In this document: positions 25,848 through 34,345 of the stretch, in pieces
Position numbering within the stretch: position 1 is the stretch's first letter
How the letters are laid out: the number at the start of each line of letters is the position of its first letter
Origin: Streptomyces cucumeris
GTDB taxonomy: Bacteria > Actinomycetota > Actinomycetes > Streptomycetales > Streptomycetaceae
Reading direction: 5' to 3'
Assembly: GCF_024295805.1 (NCBI RefSeq)
Contig: NZ_JANCLX010000016.1
Span: forward strand, 120,167 to 184,166
Length of the DNA stretch: 64,000 nucleotides
Position numbers and translations under genes: made by a program
Notes under the pieces: model-generated
Told to the model about the DNA's origin: nothing
Seen by the model: only the letters and a program-made list of their open reading frames with translations
Databases searched by the model: none

Positions 25848-26678
25848 TCAGTCCGCGATGAGTCCCTCGCGCAGCTGGGCCAGGGTCCGGGTCAGCAGCC
25901 GGGACACATGCATCTGGGAGATGCCGACCTCTTCCCCGATTTGCGACTGCGTCATATTGGCGAAGAAGCGGAGCATGATGATCTGCCGCTCGCGCGGGGG
26001 CAGTTTGGCGAGCAGCGGCTTGAGCGACTCGCGGTACTCCACGCCCTCCAGCGCGCTGTCCTCGTAACCGAGCCGGTCCGCGAGGGAGCCCTCGCCGCCG
26101 TCGTCCTCGGGGGAGGGGGAGTCCAGCGAGCTCGCCGTGTAGGCGTTGCCCACCGCAAGCCCGTCGACCACGTCCTCCTCCGAGACGCCGAGCGCCGTGG
26201 CGAGTTCGGGAACGGTCGGGGAGCGGTCCAGCTTCTGTGACAGCTCGTCACTTGTCTTCGTCAGCGCCAGCCGCAGCTCCTGGAGCCGCCGCGGAACCCG
26301 CACCGACCAGCTGGTGTCCCGGAAGAAGCGCTTGATCTCACCGACGACGGTGGGCATCGCGAAGGTCGGGAACTCCACGCCGCGTTCGCAGTCGAACCGG
26401 TCGATCGCCTTGATCAGGCCGATGGTCCCGACCTGGACGATGTCCTCCATCGGCTCGTTCCGGCTGCGGAACCGGGCGGCCGCGTAACGGACCAGAGGGA
26501 GGTTCAGCTCGATGAGGGTGTCGCGTACGTAGGTGGCCTCCACGCTGTCCCGGTCGAGTGCGGCGAGCCGCAGGAACAGGGAGCGGGAGAGGGTGCGGGT
26601 GTCGATGGTGTCGCAGTCGTCGAGCGCGTGCGGTGCGTCATTGGTGAGCACCTTCGAGCTGCCCAGTTCTACGGACAT
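25848..26678 (-). CDS. sigN: SigB/SigF-family RNA polymerase sigma factor (SigN-like)
   Basis: A 276-residue sigma-70 family factor with regions 2, 3 and 4 and no region 1.1. Region 2 contains NLPLVRYAAARFRSR and the core-binding EDIVQVGTIGLIKAIDRFD near residue 82. Region 3 has MPTVVGEIKRFFRD. The region 4 HTH has MTQSQIGEEVGISQMHVSRLL. I take ATG 26678, preceded by GGGGGT. It lies beside a second factor of the same family, as sigN and sigF do in S. coelicolor from memory; the choice of name rests on this order. SigB-type factors act in stress and development and are often held by anti-sigma factors; none is adjacent. Confidence 0.85.
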   Translation of the reverse strand: MSVELGSSKVLTNDAPHALDDCDTIDTRTLSRSLFLRLAALDRDSVEATYVRDTLIELNLPLVRYAAARFRSRNEPMEDIVQVGTIGLIKAIDRFDCERGVEFPTFAMPTVVGEIKRFFRDTSWSVRVPRRLQELRLALTKTSDELSQKLDRSPTVPELATALGVSEEDVVDGLAVGNAYTASSLDSPSPEDDGGEGSLADRLGYEDSALEGVEYRESLKPLLAKLPPRERQIIMLRFFANMTQSQIGEEVGISQMHVSRLLTRTLAQLREGLIAD

Positions 26679-26832
26679 GCCACCCCCTTGAGGTCGCGGA
26701 CGGATCCCAGCTGCGCGCGGCGCGCATGCAACGCAGCTTCCCCCTGAATACCGGAGGTCGAGCCGCGGCAAACGCGGTTCCAGCAGAATGTCACATGTCG
26801 GCAACACGCTGTAGCGCCAAGTCGACATTAAT

Positions 26833-26850
26833 GCCCCGATCCACCGGGGC
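26833..26850. terminator. Hairpin after the SigF-like gene
   Basis: GCCCCG (26833-26838) pairs with CGGGGC (26845-26850), 19 bases beyond the leftward stop at 26869. A short stem, so support is modest. Confidence 0.45.
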
Positions 26851-26868
26851 GGGCATCGCCCGTCGTGA

Positions 26869-27702
26869 TTAGGACTCGATCCGATTTGCGGATCTGAGCC
26901 TGGCGAAGCTCCGGGACAGCAGGCGGGAGACGTGCATCTGGGAGACGCCGAGCTCCGCGCTGATCTGAGACTGAGTCAAGTTGCTGTAGTAACGGAGCAA
27001 AAGGATGCGTTGTTCCCGCTCGGGCAGCTGGACGAGCAGATGGCGCACCAGGTCACGGTGTTCCACCCCGGCCAGCGCCGGGTCCTCGTAGCCGAGCCGG
27101 TCGACCAGCCCCGGGAGCCCATCTCCCTCCTGGGCCGCCTCCAGTGATGTGGCGTGATACGAGCGGCCCGCCTCGATACAGGCAAGCACCTCTTCCTCGC
27201 TGAGCTTCAGCCGCTCGGCGATCTCGGCCGTGGTGGGGGAGCGGCCGTGCAGCACCGTCAGATCCTCGGTCGCCCCGTTGACCTGGACCCACAGCTCGTG
27301 GAGACGCCGCGGTACGTGGACGGTGCGGACGTTGTCGCGGAAGTAGCGCTTGATCTCGCCGACGACGGTGGGCATCGCGAAGGTCGGGAACTGCACCCCG
27401 CGTTCCGGGTCGAACCGGTCGATCGCGTTGATCAGGCCGATGGTGCCGACCTGGATCACGTCCTCCATCGGCTCGTTGCGGCTGCGGAAGCGGGCGGCGG
27501 CGTAGCGGACCAGTGGGAGGTTGGCTTCGATGAGCGCGGCACGCACCCGGGCATGCTCGGCGCTTCCGGGGACGAGGCCGGAGAGCTCGGTGAAGAGCAC
27601 CTGGGTGAGCGCTCTGGCGTCAGCCCCCCGGCTTCTGCCGCTCTCGCTGCCGCCATCGCCCTGGGGAGGGGTTCTGGGCGCGGTTCGGGCCGACACGGTC
27701 AC
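26869..27702 (-). CDS. sigF: SigB/SigF-family RNA polymerase sigma factor (SigF-like)
   Basis: A 277-residue factor with the same architecture as its neighbour and long stretches of identity, including NLPLVRYAAARFRSRNEPMED and the MPTVVGEIKR helix. Region 4 is LTQSQISAELGVSQMHVSRLLSR. The N-terminus (about 1-30) is a Gly/Ser/Pro-rich tail. GTG 27702 follows AAGGGG. In S. coelicolor SigF acts late in spore maturation; here the name rests on position and family, not on a search. An 8-bp-arm dyad lies about 80-110 bases upstream. No anti-sigma gene is seen nearby. Confidence 0.85.
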   Translation of the reverse strand: MTVSARTAPRTPPQGDGGSESGRSRGADARALTQVLFTELSGLVPGSAEHARVRAALIEANLPLVRYAAARFRSRNEPMEDVIQVGTIGLINAIDRFDPERGVQFPTFAMPTVVGEIKRYFRDNVRTVHVPRRLHELWVQVNGATEDLTVLHGRSPTTAEIAERLKLSEEEVLACIEAGRSYHATSLEAAQEGDGLPGLVDRLGYEDPALAGVEHRDLVRHLLVQLPEREQRILLLRYYSNLTQSQISAELGVSQMHVSRLLSRSFARLRSANRIES

Positions 27703-27782
27703 GCCACCCCTTCACGATGTACTCACCCGGCAAAGCGGTCATAGCATCACAAGACATGTGCACTGTGTGCAAGCACCGCTTT

Positions 27783-27814
27783 ACTACGTGTTGATGGCGA
27801 AATTGCCACGTAGT
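27783..27814 (-). promoter_or_regulatory. Dyad upstream of the SigF-like gene
   Basis: ACTACGTG (27783-27790) and CACGTAGT (27807-27814) are perfectly complementary, with 16 bases between. It lies within the 247-base leader of the sigma gene. The form fits a regulator-binding site; no regulator is identified. Confidence 0.45.
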
Positions 27815-27949
27815 GGGGCAAATCTGATCGTGAAGGTGTTCGGAAGCGGTCCGGAACAGGATCAGAAGGCGCTGCGGGGGCGCTCAGAAGGTGCCCGGCG
27901 CGCGATCAGTAGGGGTGCGGACCAAAACCAGAAAGAGGCGGGAACGTGA

Positions 27950-28243
27950 TCAGAAGGGGTAGTCCGCGATCACCCAGGTGGCGAACTCCCGCCACTGACC
28001 GGCTGCCGCCTGATGGGCCGGGTGCTCGATGTAGCGCTTCAGGGCGTCGACGTCGGCCACCGCGGAGTTGATCGCGTAGTCATAGGCGATCGGCCGGTCC
28101 GTGATGTTCCAGGCGCACTCCCAGTGCTCCAGCTCGGGAATGACGCCGCTGAGCTCCTCGAACGCCCGGACGCCGGCCTGGACCCGCGGCTCGTCGCGCG
28201 TCACACCGTCGTTGAGCTTGAAAAGGACCAGGTGGCGAATCAC
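27950..28243 (-). CDS. Dabb-family (stress-responsive A/B barrel) protein
   Basis: A 97-residue protein with the opening MIRHLVLFKLNDG, a central LEHWECAWNITDRPIAYDYAINSAV and a terminal FATWVIADYPF. This is the ferredoxin-like dimeric alpha/beta barrel (Dabb) fold, with the conserved His4. Members bind small molecules or act as cyclases, and many are of unknown role. It forms a leftward pair with the small membrane protein 33 bases upstream. Confidence 0.85.
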   Translation of the reverse strand: MIRHLVLFKLNDGVTRDEPRVQAGVRAFEELSGVIPELEHWECAWNITDRPIAYDYAINSAVADVDALKRYIEHPAHQAAAGQWREFATWVIADYPF

Positions 28244-28276
28244 GGTGCCTCCACGGGCGGGGCTGTCAGCGGGGTG

Positions 28277-28441
28277 TCACTGGACCAGTTCAGTCATGAA
28301 CTCGCCAACGCTCTTGGCGGCGTCCGATATGCCCTCGAACCCTATCTGGACCAGGTCGGCAGCGCGTGCCGGGGTCTTGATGATCGTGTAGAGCACGAAG
28401 ACGATGAGCATGTAGAGCGCGATCTTCTTCGCCTGTGCCAT
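28277..28441 (-). CDS. Small membrane protein, 54 aa
   Basis: ATG 28441 is preceded by GGGGAGGG. A single membrane helix (about residues 6-24, IALYMLIVFVLYTIIKTP) is followed by an amphipathic region with DAAKSVGEFM. It is conserved-looking and short. It is divergent from the phosphofructokinase gene. The function is unknown; possibly an accessory subunit. Confidence 0.65.
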   Translation of the reverse strand: MAQAKKIALYMLIVFVLYTIIKTPARAADLVQIGFEGISDAAKSVGEFMTELVQ

Positions 28442-28690
28442 CGCGTGCTGCCCTCCCCGGCGGTCCCCTGTGGCGTCGCGAGAGTCTATCCACACCCCTG
28501 GAACATCAGTCGTACCAGTCCGATCATCGGGGTTTCGTCCTGTGTGCCGTGCCCGCCGAGGTGGGCGTCCCCAGGGAAATGGGTGGATTCTGGGAGGTGG
28601 GAGGGGAGACCACAGCGCCCGGCGGAGGAGCGTCCGGAGGAGCGCCGGGAGGAGTGCCCGGAGAAGCGTCCTGAGGAGGAGGGAGCGGAG

Positions 28691-29716
28691 ATGCGTGTCG
28701 GTGTCCTGACCGGCGGAGGCGACTGCCCCGGCCTCAACGCGGCCATCCGCGCCATCGTCCGCAAGGGCGCGGAGGTGCACGGCTTCGACTTCGTCGGGGT
28801 GCGGGACGGTTGGCGCGGTGCGCTCGACGGCAGCATCGTGCCGCTGGACGTCCAGGCCGTACGCGGCATCCTGCCGCGCGGTGGAACGATCCTCGGCTCC
28901 TCCCGCACCAACCCCCTGGCCAGCGAGGACGGGGTCGACCGGATCCGGCGCACGCTCGCCGAGAACGCGGTGGACGCGCTGATCGCGATCGGCGGCGAGG
29001 ACACCCTCGGCGTCGCCGCCAAACTCTCCGACCAGGGGATCGGCGTGGTCGGTGTCCCCAAGACCATCGACAACGACGTCGCGGGGACGGACTACACCTT
29101 CGGCTTCGACACCGCCGTCAACATCGCCACCGAGGCCATCGACCGGCTGCACACCACCGCCGAGTCCCACACCCGCACCCTGGTCGTCGAGGTGATGGGC
29201 CGCCACGCGGGCTGGATCGCCGTGCACTCGGGCATCGCGGGCGGCGCCAACGTCATCCTCATCCCCGAGCAGCCCTTCGACGTCGGCCAGGTCTGCGGCT
29301 GGGTGGAGAACCGCTTCAAGATCAGATACGCGCCGATCGTGGTGGTCGCGGAGGGAGCGGTCCCCAAGGCCGGGCAGATGGTGGTCAAGGACTCCACGCT
29401 CGACGAGTTCGGCCATGTGCGGCTGTCCGGTATCGGGGAGTGGCTGGCCCGTGAGATCTCCGACCGCACCGGCAAGGAGGCCCGCACCACGGTCCTCGGC
29501 CACATCCAGCGCGGCGGCACGCCCAGCGCCTTCGACCGCTGGCTGGCCACCCGGTTCGGACTGCGCGCCATCGACACCGTGAAGGACCGGGACTTCGGGA
29601 CGATGGTGGCGCTGCGCGGCACCGACATCGTGCGGATCCCGCTCGCCGAAGCGGCGGCGGGCACCAGGACCGTGGATCCGGCGCTCTACGCCGAGTTCGG
29701 GGTGTTCTTCGGCTGA
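28691..29716 (+). CDS. pfkA: 6-phosphofructokinase with pyrophosphate-type active-site residues
   Basis: A 341-residue enzyme of glycolysis that phosphorylates fructose-6-phosphate. The N-terminal loop is GGGDCPGLN near residues 8-16. In the phosphoryl-donor site, GGEDT sits at 101-105 where ATP enzymes have GGDGS, and PKTIDND at 123-129 where E. coli has PGTIDND. Asp104 and Lys124 together are the known pyrophosphate-dependent (group III actinobacterial) signature. MGRHAGW (near 169) and HIQRGG (near 273) are intact. ATG 28691 has GGAG close upstream. The group contains both ATP- and PPi-dependent enzymes, so the donor here is predicted, not proven. Confidence 0.88.
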   Translation: MRVGVLTGGGDCPGLNAAIRAIVRKGAEVHGFDFVGVRDGWRGALDGSIVPLDVQAVRGILPRGGTILGSSRTNPLASEDGVDRIRRTLAENAVDALIAIGGEDTLGVAAKLSDQGIGVVGVPKTIDNDVAGTDYTFGFDTAVNIATEAIDRLHTTAESHTRTLVVEVMGRHAGWIAVHSGIAGGANVILIPEQPFDVGQVCGWVENRFKIRYAPIVVVAEGAVPKAGQMVVKDSTLDEFGHVRLSGIGEWLAREISDRTGKEARTTVLGHIQRGGTPSAFDRWLATRFGLRAIDTVKDRDFGTMVALRGTDIVRIPLAEAAAGTRTVDPALYAEFGVFFG

Positions 29717-30307
29717 GGTGCGGTGGTTGCGCGGGGCGGGGCGGGGCCGCCGGTCGTGGCGGACAGGGTGTGCGCGGCGGCTGCGGCGGTCCCGGTCGCG
29801 TCCTGCGTACGGCCCCGTGGTGGGCCGGGCGCCACCAGGGCGGTAGCGGCCCGGGCCGCGTGCCACGGTGGTGGCGGCTCGGGGTGTGTACGTAAACGTC
29901 GCCGTGGCGGGCGCGGTGGGCCAGGCCGTGTGCGATGGCCGGGTTGCTCATGACGGGCCTCGGCGGCCCGGGCCGCGTGCGACGGCTTCGGTGGGACGGA
30001 CGCCGTCATGGCTGCGGTGGCCCGGGGTGTGTACGACGCCGTGGCGGGGTGGTGTCACCACTGCCGCAGTGGGCCAGGCTGGTGCGATGGCCGCCTGGCC
30101 CGGATCGGCGGCCATCGCGGCTGCGTACGACGGTCGCGTCGGCCCGGGCCGCGTACGACGGCTGCTTCGGGCCGACGCCGTCATGGCTGCGGTGGGTCCG
30201 GTCGCGTACGCCGTCGTGAAGGTCACGGCAGCCCGGGCCGCGTAGCGACGGGTGCCCACGCCCCGGCACTCGCGGCCGCCGCCGGGCCGGCGGGCGTGCG
30301 GCGGGGC
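29717..30307. repeat. Gene-free GC-rich region with degenerate ~175-base repeat
   Basis: No gene is supported here. CCGTCATGGCTGCGGTGG occurs at 30003-30020 and again at 30178-30195, a 175-base period. The ~45 bases before each copy also match loosely, sharing GGCCCGGGCCGCGT and GACGG. Shorter GGCGG-type units fill the rest. The open frames are Arg/Gly/Ala-rich and repeat-like. Confidence 0.6.
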
Positions 30308-31186
30308 TCATTCGGGGTGCGGCACGACCGCGACCGGGCAGCGGGCGTGGTGCAGCACGGCGTGGGCCACCGGGCCCAGCCGGCGTTCCGCCACCCGGGG
30401 CCCGGTACGGCGGCCGAGGACCAGCAGCCGGGCCCGTCCCGACGTTCTGACCAGCGCTTGCGCCGGGTTGAGCAGCACCACGTCGGGCAGTACCGAGACC
30501 TGGGGGTACCGCTCCCGCCAGCCCCGCAGCGCGTCCGAGACCACCTGGCTCTCCTGGTCCTCCCACCGCCCGCGGTCCTCCTCCAGCACGCTCAGCATCC
30601 AGGCGGACGGGGACGCCGGGGGCAGCGCCCACGCGTGCACCACCCGCAGCAGGGCGTCCCGTTCCGAGGCGGCGCGGAAGGCGAAGTCGGCCGTGGTGCC
30701 GGCGGGGGCGTGGGCGTTGAAGCCGAGCTGTACCTCCCGGACGCCGCCGCGGGCCGGATCCGCCCGCCGGGGCTCGCCGGGCACGGTCACCACCGGGCAG
30801 TCGGCGGCCGCCGCCACCCGCAGTGCCACCGATCCGACCGCGAGCCCGTCGAACCCGCCCCAGCCCCGCGCCCCCACGACCAGCAGCCCCGCCGCGGAAG
30901 CGGCGGTGAGCAGCGCCTGGTCGGGTTCGTCGTCGGTGTGGCGGCCGGTGACCTCCAGCTCCGGGTGGCGGGCGGCGAACCCGGCCACGGCCTGGTCCAG
31001 CATCTGCGTGCCCACGTGCTGCCAGGCGTCCACCCCGGGGACCGGGGAGACCCGGCGGGGCAGCGGGGGACACGCGTGCACCAGCAGCAGTCCGACCCCG
31101 CGGTGCACCGCCTCCCGGGCGGCCCACTCCGCCGCCGCGAGGCTGCGCCGCGATCCGTCGACCCCCGCCACGACAGGGCCGCTCAT
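30308..31186 (-). CDS. Universal stress protein, tandem UspA domains
   Basis: A 292-residue protein with two UspA-type Rossmann-like domains. The first (about 1-140) starts VVAGVDGSRRSLAAAEWAAREA and has the ATP-binding loop GARGWGGFDGLAVGSVALRV near 110. The second (about 155-292) has VQLGF, LLRVVHAWALPP and LGRRTGPR, then RLGPVAHAVLHHARCPVAVV. ATG 31186 has AGGAGG close upstream. Members bind ATP or other nucleotides and act in stress or dormancy. It reads leftward and is transcribed alone. Confidence 0.88.
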   Translation of the reverse strand: MSGPVVAGVDGSRRSLAAAEWAAREAVHRGVGLLLVHACPPLPRRVSPVPGVDAWQHVGTQMLDQAVAGFAARHPELEVTGRHTDDEPDQALLTAASAAGLLVVGARGWGGFDGLAVGSVALRVAAAADCPVVTVPGEPRRADPARGGVREVQLGFNAHAPAGTTADFAFRAASERDALLRVVHAWALPPASPSAWMLSVLEEDRGRWEDQESQVVSDALRGWRERYPQVSVLPDVVLLNPAQALVRTSGRARLLVLGRRTGPRVAERRLGPVAHAVLHHARCPVAVVPHPE

Positions 31187-31641
31187 CGGGTCCTCCTCTG
31201 CTGCGTCCGGTACTGCGTCCCGCTCGGCCGCCGGAGGGTGTTTCCGTCCGTTCAGTGTAGGTACGCGCGGCTCTCCCGGCCGGGCGGGAACGGGGGCGTC
31301 CCGGTTCGACGCGCGCGAGTGGGCCATCCGTGGTGCACTGGATGAACCGGGGGGAAGCGAACGACCCGCCGGATCCGTCCCCTCATCGACCTCCCCGCCG
31401 GTCCCAGGACCGGCGCACCAGACCGCGAGGGGCGGCGACCGCCCCCGGACCGAGAGATCGGTCCGGGGGCGGTTCTGCGTTTCCGGACGGGCACGGTCCG
31501 CGGCGGGCCACGACAGGGCCCGCGCGGGTACGTTCCGGCACCCAACTCCCCCGAAGGTGGGGTGGGATGTCAAAAATTCGGGGGACGCGGGGGCGTGGCG
31601 TGCGGGCGCAGCATGGGGCCGAGGAACGGAAGGAGTGGGAA
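31187..31641. other. Intergenic region with a 16-bp hairpin
   Basis: Upstream regions of the leftward Usp gene and the rightward Pro/Gln-rich protein gene. The only structured element is the hairpin at 31438-31473. The ORFs here are Pro/Arg-rich chance frames. Confidence 0.5.
31438..31473. terminator. Orphan strong hairpin upstream of the 31642 gene
   Basis: A perfect 16-bp stem (31438-31453 with 31458-31473) and loop GAGA. No recognised gene ends just before it, so it may be an attenuator or insulator for the downstream gene, or end an unrecognised short transcript. Confidence 0.6.
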
Positions 31642-32877
31642 ATGCGCTCGAGCACATGGCATCTCACCTCGCGCCGCTCAGCTCTATTCATCGGACTCGT
31701 CGCCGTGGTGGCCGCCGTGGTGGTCGTCGGGATGGTCTCCCCTTCCGGAAAGGCGTCCGGCAGGGCCGCGGCGGCCGAGTTCCGCCGGGAGCCGATCGGC
31801 AAGACCTCGGTTCCGGCGTTCACCCGGGCCGTGGGCCAGGACCGGACCGATCTGGAGTCACCCTCCAACGGCGGCCGGGCCTTCCTCGGCAACACCCCGG
31901 GGCTGTACGCCGGGGCGCCCGACCGGCAGTCCTGCGACCGCGGGGAGCTGATCCGCGGCCTCCAGGCCGACCCGAAGAAGGCCGCCACCTGGAGCCGTCT
32001 CCAGCACCTCGGCTCGGCCGACGCCATCCCGGACTACGTCGGCCGGCTGACCGGCGCCGTTCTGCGGTCCGACACCTACGCCAAGGTCTACGGCTCCCGC
32101 GCCGGCGCGAAGCCCTCGTCCGCCGTCCTCCAGGCGGGCACGGCGGTCTTCGTGAACCAGCGCGGGGTGCCCGTGGTGAAGTGCAACTGCGGCAGCCCGG
32201 TGCGGATGGCGGCTCCGCCGCAGGACGCCCGCCCGACGTTCACCGGCCCCGAGTGGACCGGTTTCTCCAAGAGCACGGTCACCGAGATCCAGGCCGCCCC
32301 GAACGCCGTCAAGCGGGTCGTGATGCTGGAAGCGGGCGGTAAGTCCGATCTCTTCAAGCGTCCGCTGGGGGACGGCGGCAAGGGCGGGGACGACAGCCGG
32401 TCCGCCGACACGGTGCTGGCGAAGGCCGACTACCCGCCCTACCTGGCGATGCCGGGTGAACAGGGCGCGCCGGACCTGCCGGAGGCGCCGAAGCCGGGCG
32501 AGAACCCGTCCGAGGTGGTTCCGCCTCTGGAGACCAAGCGGCCGTCCGGTTCGCCGTCCGGCGGGATGCCGGAGGCGCAGACCTCCGACCAGCCCACCGA
32601 CCCCAACCAGCAGCCGACGGACCCGGCGCAGCAGACGCAGCCCTCGGATCCGAACCAGCAGCCGTCCGACCCCGCGCAGCAGAGCCAGCCGCCCTCGCAG
32701 CCGCAGCCGGACCCGAACCAGACCCAGCAGCAGCCCCCGCCCAACCAACCGCCTCCCAACCAGCCCCCGCCGAACCAGCCTCCCCCCAACCAGCCGCCGC
32801 CGGACCAGAACCAGCAGCCGCAGCCGGACCCCAACCAGACCCAGCCCCCGCCGCAGCCGCCGCCGTCCGGCCCGTGA
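31642..32877 (+). CDS. Membrane-anchored protein with DUF6777-like domain and Pro/Gln tail
   Basis: A 411-residue protein. An N-terminal membrane helix (about 11-33) lets it stay anchored with the rest outside. A globular domain (about 55-240) has FLGNTPGLYAGAPDRQSCDR near residue 75, several Trp and Cys in KCNCG, and resembles DUF6777 as I remember it. The C-terminal ~150 residues are a Pro/Gln/Asn tail (PPPNQ-type repeats), probably spanning the wall. ATG 31642 follows AAGGAG; ATG 31567 is in frame but lacks a site. The function is unknown. Confidence 0.65.
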   Translation: MRSSTWHLTSRRSALFIGLVAVVAAVVVVGMVSPSGKASGRAAAAEFRREPIGKTSVPAFTRAVGQDRTDLESPSNGGRAFLGNTPGLYAGAPDRQSCDRGELIRGLQADPKKAATWSRLQHLGSADAIPDYVGRLTGAVLRSDTYAKVYGSRAGAKPSSAVLQAGTAVFVNQRGVPVVKCNCGSPVRMAAPPQDARPTFTGPEWTGFSKSTVTEIQAAPNAVKRVVMLEAGGKSDLFKRPLGDGGKGGDDSRSADTVLAKADYPPYLAMPGEQGAPDLPEAPKPGENPSEVVPPLETKRPSGSPSGGMPEAQTSDQPTDPNQQPTDPAQQTQPSDPNQQPSDPAQQSQPPSQPQPDPNQTQQQPPPNQPPPNQPPPNQPPPNQPPPDQNQQPQPDPNQTQPPPQPPPSGP

Positions 32878-33004
32878 GGCACTGAGGCGAGCCCGAGGCG
32901 AAGTGCTCGCTGCCCGACCGGCGTCCGTCCGGTGCACCGTTCGGTGCAATCCGCGGGCGCCGGCCGCGCGCCCCGGCCCCTCCCGGGCCGCCCCGGACGG
33001 CAGC

Positions 33005-33529
33005 ATGGTGGCCATGGTCCTGCCCGGATTCCTGACCAGGACGATCAAGCTGCTGCTCGGCCGCGAGGACCGGCCGCTGCACACCCAGGCCGCCGCCGTG
33101 GCCACGCTCGGCCTCGCGGCGGTCATGCTGCTGGGCTCGTACGCCGTGGTGGCGGCCGAGCGCGACGCTCCCTCCGCCAACCTCACCAGCTACCCCAAGG
33201 CCCTGTGGTGGTCGGCCGAGACGGCGACCACCGTCGGCTACGGCGACTTCTATCCGGTCACCCTGTGGGGACGGCTGATCGCCTGTGTGGTGATGTTCGT
33301 GGGCATCACGACCTACGGCATGATCACCGCGGCCATCGCCGCCTGGTTCGTCGGCCGCGAACAGAAGCGCCAGCACCGGCTGACCGAGGCGGTCCACGAC
33401 CGCATCCTCGGCGGGGAACGCCGTCTGTCCGCCGACGCCGAGGCCCTCTACGAGCGCTTCGACCGCCTAGAGTGCCTGATCGCCACCACCGGCCCCCACC
33501 ACCCCCACGACGACAACCCCACCCCCTGA
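33005..33529 (+). CDS. Two-helix potassium channel
   Basis: A 174-residue protein with the K+ filter TTVGYGD (residues 75-81), preceded by a pore helix with ALWWSAETA and flanked by two membrane helices (about 32-50 and 87-110). It is the KcsA-like 2TM layout. The C-terminal cytoplasmic part is charged, with a helix from ~120 to 160. The start may be ATG 33005, GTG 33008 or ATG 33014. No regulatory domain is attached. A hairpin (33603-33638) lies between it and the tRNA. Confidence 0.85.
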   Translation: MVAMVLPGFLTRTIKLLLGREDRPLHTQAAAVATLGLAAVMLLGSYAVVAAERDAPSANLTSYPKALWWSAETATTVGYGDFYPVTLWGRLIACVVMFVGITTYGMITAAIAAWFVGREQKRQHRLTEAVHDRILGGERRLSADAEALYERFDRLECLIATTGPHHPHDDNPTP

Positions 33530-33602
33530 GCCCCGTTCCCTGTGCTTCGTCCTCTGAGGGGTGCCCCAACCACCGCTGGGGACCGACCCGTTGGGAAGCA
33601 TG

Positions 33603-33638
33603 ACGAAGGGCCCGGCTCCTGGGAGCCGGGCCCTTCGT
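33603..33638. terminator. Bidirectional hairpin between channel gene and tRNA-Ser
   Basis: ACGAAGGGCCCGGCTC (33603-33618) pairs perfectly with 33623-33638 around a CTGG loop. It can end both the rightward channel gene and the leftward tRNA-Ser. Confidence 0.85.
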
Positions 33639-33645
33639 CTACGCG

Positions 33646-33732
33646 CGGTAGCGGTGGGATTTGAACCCACGGAGGAGTTGCCCCCTCACACGCTTTCGAG
33701 GCGTGCTCCTTAGGCCGCTCGGACACGCTACC
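33646..33732 (-). tRNA. tRNA-Ser (CGA)
   Basis: An 87-base class II tRNA with a long variable arm. The acceptor stem GGTAGCG/CGCTACC is seven pairs, the D-arm TCCGAGCGG and the anticodon loop CTCGAAA (anticodon CGA) read as serine. The T-arm is GGTTCAAATCC. CCA is not encoded. Confidence 0.95.
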
Positions 33733-33801
33733 GAGGGAGAGCCTAGCGGACGGGTGGCCGGGAACCGAAATCGGTTCCGGGTGGGGTGGGGACGAGGGGG
33801 G

Positions 33802-34302
33802 TCAGGAGGCGCGGAAGAAGGCGGTGAGCGGGGCCGCGCAGTCGGCGGGGAGGACCCCGGCGATCACCTCGGGGCGGTGGTTGAGGCGGCGGTCGCGGAC
33901 GACGTCCCAGAGGGAGCCGACCGCACCGGCCTTCTCGTCCGCCGCGCCGTAGACCAGGCGGTCCACGCGGGACAGGACGATCGCGCCCGCGCACATGGTG
34001 CACGGTTCCAGGGTCACCACCAGGGTGCAGCCGGTCAGCCGCCAGCCGCCGAGGCGGCGGGCGGCGGCGCGGAGGGCAAGGACCTCGGCGTGGGCCGTGG
34101 GGTCTCCGTGGGCCTCGCGCTCGTTGCGGCCGTGGCCGAGCACCGAGCCGTCCGGGCCCAGCACGACGGCGCCGACCGGCACGTCCCCCGTTTCCGGGGC
34201 CCGTACGGCCTCCTCCAGCGCGAGGCGCATCGGGGCGCGCCAGGGTTCGCGCAGGGGGTCGGGGTCGGGACCCGGTGGGCTGCCGGTCAGCGGATCGGTC
34301 AT
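33802..34302 (-). CDS. tadA: tRNA adenosine(34) deaminase
   Basis: A 166-residue zinc deaminase that converts A34 to inosine in tRNA-Arg(ACG). The Zn and catalytic residues are His71-Ala-Glu73 and Cys101-x-x-Cys104 (EPCTMCAG). VPVGAVVL and the alpha-beta-alpha fold are complete. It starts at ATG 34302. It is followed by no gene on its strand; upstream is a gene that usually accompanies it. The position between tRNA-Ser and the next leftward gene fits a housekeeping role. Confidence 0.92.
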   Translation of the reverse strand: MTDPLTGSPPGPDPDPLREPWRAPMRLALEEAVRAPETGDVPVGAVVLGPDGSVLGHGRNEREAHGDPTAHAEVLALRAAARRLGGWRLTGCTLVVTLEPCTMCAGAIVLSRVDRLVYGAADEKAGAVGSLWDVVRDRRLNHRPEVIAGVLPADCAAPLTAFFRAS

Positions 34303-34345
34303 GACACCAGTGTGGGCGACCGGACGGGACGGGCGGGGAGCGCGG

